DNA of 64,000 nucleotides from JANMMJ01 sp964543235 (GTDB lineage Bacteria; Pseudomonadota; Alphaproteobacteria; Rhizobiales; Aestuariivirgaceae). The translations under genes were made by a program, and so were the position numbers. Where the stretch lies: NCBI GenBank assembly GCA_964543235.1, contig CAZIXE010000018.1:1-64000 (forward strand), in the 5' to 3' direction. This document shows, one piece after another, positions 61,388-64,000 of the stretch; position 1 is the first letter of the stretch, and every line of letters starts with the position of its first letter. Below the pieces are notes generated by a model. The model was not told where the DNA came from. It ran no database searches and saw only the letters and a program-made list of their open reading frames with translations.

Positions 61388-63335
61388 TCCGCCCTTCCCG
61401 CATCTCTTCTCGCCGCTCTCCATCGGTCAGGTCACGCTCAGGAATCGTATTGTCTCGACCGGCCATGACACCGTGATGGCCGAGAACGGCCGCATCGGTG
61501 ACCGCCTCGTCGCTTATCAGGAGGCACGCGCCAGGGGTGGCTGCGGCCTGATCGTCGTGCAGGTTGGCGGCGTCCATGACACCGGCCGCTATAGCGCCGA
61601 GAAGCTGATGTGCCATGACGACGGCTGCATTCCGGGCTATCGCCGCCTCGCCGAAACCGTGAAGTCTCACGGCGCGGCCGTCTTCGCCCAGCTCTTTCAT
61701 CCCGGTCGCGAGATCATGTCCGGTCAGGACGGCACCATGCCGGTTGCTTATGCCCCCTCCGCCATCCCCAATGATCGCTTCCATGTCATGCCGCGTGCCC
61801 TGAGCCGCCGCATGATTTCCGAGTTCACCGATGCCTACGCGGCAGCGGCGGAGCGATTGCGCGAGGCGGGTCTCGACGGCTGCGAGATCGTTGCCAGCCA
61901 GAACTATCTCCCCGCGCAGTTTCTCAATCCCGCCTTCAACCGGCGCGACGACGAGTACGGCGGCGAGCTCACAAACCGCTTGCGGTTTCTCCAGGAAATC
62001 ATTGACAAGATTCGGAAATCCGTGGGTGCTGGATTCGTCGTCGGGGCCCGCATCTCGGGCGACGAGCGTGATTACCATGCCCTTGAACTGCCCGAGGTGC
62101 TGGCCATTGCCAGAGCCATTCGCGGCCTCGATTATCTGAGTGTGACGGCAGGTTCATCCGCCACGCTCCAGGGCGCCATTCACATTGTCCCGCCCATGGC
62201 CTATGCCAGCGCCTACACCGCCCCGCTTGCCGCCGCGATCAAGGCCGTGGCCGCCGTTCCCATCATAGTCACGGGACGCATCAACCAGCCGCAGATTGCC
62301 GAAGGAGTCATCGCCAGGGGCGAGGCCGACGCCTGCGGCATGACCCGCGCCATGATCTGCGACCCCGACATGCCCAACAAGGCGCGGGCCGGGCGGGCCG
62401 ATGACATCCGCGCCTGCATCGCCTGCAATCAGGCCTGCATCGGTCATTTCCACAAGGGTTATCCGATCTCCTGCATTCAGCATCCGGAGACCGGCCGGGA
62501 ACTGACCTATGGAACACGCCGCCCCGCCACCCGGAAGAAGCGCGTGCTGGTCGCTGGCGGCGGCCCTGCTGGCATGAAATGCGCAGCAGTGCTCGCGGCC
62601 CGCGGCCACGAGGTGACGCTGTGCGAGGCGGCTCAGCAGCTCGGTGGCCAGGCCCTGGTGGCCCAGCTTCTGCCCGGCCGTACCGAGTTCGGTGGCATCG
62701 TGACCAACCTGGCCCGCGAGATGGAGCTGAGCCGGGTCGATATCCGCCGCAGCACACTGGTGGATCGCCAGTACGTGGACGTGATGCAGCCGGATGCCGT
62801 CGTCATTGCCACCGGCGCCAGACCGCGCTGGCCCGAGTTCGAAGGCCGCGACTCCATGCATACCGTGGACGCCTGGCAGGTGCTGCAGGGCAAGGCCAAC
62901 GTTGGCGCATCGGTGGTGATTGCCGACTGGCGCGCCGATTGGATCGGCATGGGCCTCGCCGAGAAGCTGGCCCGCGACGGCTGCCGCGTTCGCTTGTGCG
63001 TCAATGGCCTGATGGCTGGCGAGCTGGTGCCCTGGTATGTGCGCGATCACCAGGTCGGCGAACTGCACAAGCTGGGCGTCGAAATCATCACCTATGCCCG
63101 GCTTTACGGCGCTGACAATGGCACTGTCTATATGCAGCACACCGCCAATGCCGAGGCGATCATCCTCGAGGGTGCCGACACGCTGGTACTCGCCGAGGGC
63201 CACGAGAGCGTGACGGACCTCGAACAGAGCCTGGACGGCTGGCCGGGTGAACTGCATGTGATCGGTGATGCCGCCGCGCCGCGCTCTGCCGAGGAAGCCG
63301 TGCTCGAAGGGCTGAAGACCGGCTCCGCGATCTGA
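61377..63335 (+). CDS. TMADH/DgcA-like FMN-FAD-[4Fe-4S] oxidoreductase
   Basis: 652 residues. An N-terminal old-yellow-enzyme FMN barrel (about 1-340; FSPLSIGQVTLRNRIVST, AQLFHPGRE, CEIVASQNYLPAQFLNPAFN) is followed by a [4Fe-4S] motif C347-x2-C350-x3-C354-x11-C366, then FAD/NAD-type Rossmann domains (VLVAGGGPAGMKCAAVLAARG). This is the layout of trimethylamine dehydrogenase, dimethylglycine demethylase DgcA and N-methylproline demethylase, as well as 2,4-dienoyl-CoA reductase. N-demethylation of a methylated amine is the best guess. The ATG at 61377 is inside the cupin gene end. Confidence 0.85.
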   Translation: MPSDPPFPHLFSPLSIGQVTLRNRIVSTGHDTVMAENGRIGDRLVAYQEARARGGCGLIVVQVGGVHDTGRYSAEKLMCHDDGCIPGYRRLAETVKSHGAAVFAQLFHPGREIMSGQDGTMPVAYAPSAIPNDRFHVMPRALSRRMISEFTDAYAAAAERLREAGLDGCEIVASQNYLPAQFLNPAFNRRDDEYGGELTNRLRFLQEIIDKIRKSVGAGFVVGARISGDERDYHALELPEVLAIARAIRGLDYLSVTAGSSATLQGAIHIVPPMAYASAYTAPLAAAIKAVAAVPIIVTGRINQPQIAEGVIARGEADACGMTRAMICDPDMPNKARAGRADDIRACIACNQACIGHFHKGYPISCIQHPETGRELTYGTRRPATRKKRVLVAGGGPAGMKCAAVLAARGHEVTLCEAAQQLGGQALVAQLLPGRTEFGGIVTNLAREMELSRVDIRRSTLVDRQYVDVMQPDAVVIATGARPRWPEFEGRDSMHTVDAWQVLQGKANVGASVVIADWRADWIGMGLAEKLARDGCRVRLCVNGLMAGELVPWYVRDHQVGELHKLGVEIITYARLYGADNGTVYMQHTANAEAIILEGADTLVLAEGHESVTDLEQSLDGWPGELHVIGDAAAPRSAEEAVLEGLKTGSAI

Positions 63336-63490
63336 GCGCATTCCGCCATCGCAAGGGTGCGGATTCCGAGTTGAAAATTAGATTCAATTCGACGGAATAA
63401 TTCCACGCAAAATTTCTTAATGCGAAGCAACAATGCTGTTTACATGCCCGGTCTGGACCGTCCAGTTCCGGGCTTCCATGGGAGCGGCCC

Positions 63491-64000
63491 TTGTACGGAC
63501 TCTTCGCATATATCGGGAATACACGAGGCAACGTCGCCGTCGCCACAGCCTTGTCGATCATCGCCCTGACCGGTGTCGGCGGCCTTGCGGTCCTTGTCAG
63601 CCAGGGCAACAGCGCCCGCAGCGAATTGCAGTCAGGTCTGGACGCCGCCGTCCTTGCCGCGACGGCCATGCCTTCGACTGCCACGTCGAAACAACGCCTT
63701 GAAACGGCGCGGAATGTCTTTGCAGCCAATGCCGAGGTCTGGAAGAAGAACGGGACCATGCATTTTGCCGTTGCCCCCCAGCAGGCTGCACAATTCACCG
63801 TCACCAAGACTCAGGTCCAGGGTGCGGCAACCGCCTTCGTGAGCAACCCGATTGGCGCAGCCCTGGGTATCCGGGAACTGAAAGTGGCAAGCGAATCGCG
63901 GGCGGAGAAGGCGGAATCGGAGCCTCTCTGCGTGCTGGCGCTCAACGACACCAACAAGGAGAGCATCTACGCCTATGGCAGCGCGGCAATTCGTGTCGGC
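63491..64000 (+). CDS. TadE/TadG-like pilus-associated protein (3' truncated by window edge)
   Basis: 170 codons are visible and the frame runs off the window. The N-terminus (TRGNVAVATALSIIALTGVGG) is the prepilin-like membrane helix of TadG/Flp assembly proteins; further on, ESEPLCVLALNDTNKESIYAYGSA matches the typical TadG segment. These proteins support the Flp/Tad pilus machinery. It starts with TTG, with GGGAG 7 bases upstream; no in-frame ATG precedes it. No other tad genes are in view. Confidence 0.75.
   Translation, partial: MYGLFAYIGNTRGNVAVATALSIIALTGVGGLAVLVSQGNSARSELQSGLDAAVLAATAMPSTATSKQRLETARNVFAANAEVWKKNGTMHFAVAPQQAAQFTVTKTQVQGAATAFVSNPIGAALGIRELKVASESRAEKAESEPLCVLALNDTNKESIYAYGSAAIRVG

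Overview
The window reads as a continuous piece of a high-GC alphaproteobacterial chromosome, most like a Hyphomicrobiales (Rhizobiales-type) genome. The evidence is: a CckA-type cell-cycle hybrid kinase; a TTAA-N7-TTAA CtrA-type box; a GAAC-N7-GAAC SOS box upstream of recA; a DUF1127 pair; a eukaryote-like NADP isocitrate dehydrogenase; the rpsD-murI-rRNA/tRNA methyltransferase string; icd ... alaS-recA-cckA; and a long dcw (division and cell wall) operon. I cannot name a genus. No rRNA, tRNA, CRISPR array, insertion sequence or prophage is visible, and no intergenic stretch exceeds about 300 bases.

Layout. 1-3.9 kb: the 3' part of purL, then bolA, an odd serine-hydrolase gene and the monothiol glutaredoxin grxD. 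4.2-12.5 kb: accessory and transport genes, namely a TPR lipoprotein-like or periplasmic protein, three adjacent EamA/DMT exporter genes (the third a double-length fusion), an MFS transporter, Usg, small membrane or secreted proteins and a secreted alpha/beta hydrolase. 12.5-15 kb: rpsD, murI and a TrmH/TrmJ-type methyltransferase. 15-20.4 kb: an HxlR regulator divergent from a GFA-TfoX pair with a clear palindromic operator, a TetR remnant, a homocysteine S-methyltransferase-like gene, two DUF1127 genes and a large secreted cadherin-like protein behind a CtrA box.

20.6-25.9 kb is the most interesting part. An Lrp/AsnC regulator is divergent from a 609-residue Cys/Met-type PLP enzyme and a DmdA/GcvT-like folate demethylase. 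These converge on a translationally coupled pair whose active-site residues match the TmpA (Fe/2-oxoglutarate hydroxylase) and TmpB (PhnZ-like HD-domain diiron oxygenase) pathway for trimethylated 2-aminoethylphosphonate. The module may release phosphate and glycine betaine, with the folate enzyme a candidate for the next demethylation.

26-35.7 kb: icd, a flavoprotein monooxygenase, then a signalling block of two receiver-only response regulators and two paralogous soluble or membrane histidine kinases, interrupted by a glycosyltransferase and tandem GFA proteins. 35.8-43.6 kb: alaS, recA with an SOS-box-overlapped promoter, a small membrane protein, cckA and a FliO-like protein. 43.6-61 kb: an alanine-rich coiled-coil exported protein, then the dcw operon read right to left as rsmH-ftsL-ftsI-murE-murF-mraY-murD-ftsW-murG-murC-murB-ddl-ftsQ-ftsA, with many ATGA overlaps. 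Neither mraZ nor ftsZ is at its usual place. 61-64 kb: a EutQ-like cupin overlapped by a trimethylamine-dehydrogenase/DgcA-like flavoprotein, and the start of a TadG-like pilus-associated gene cut by the window edge.
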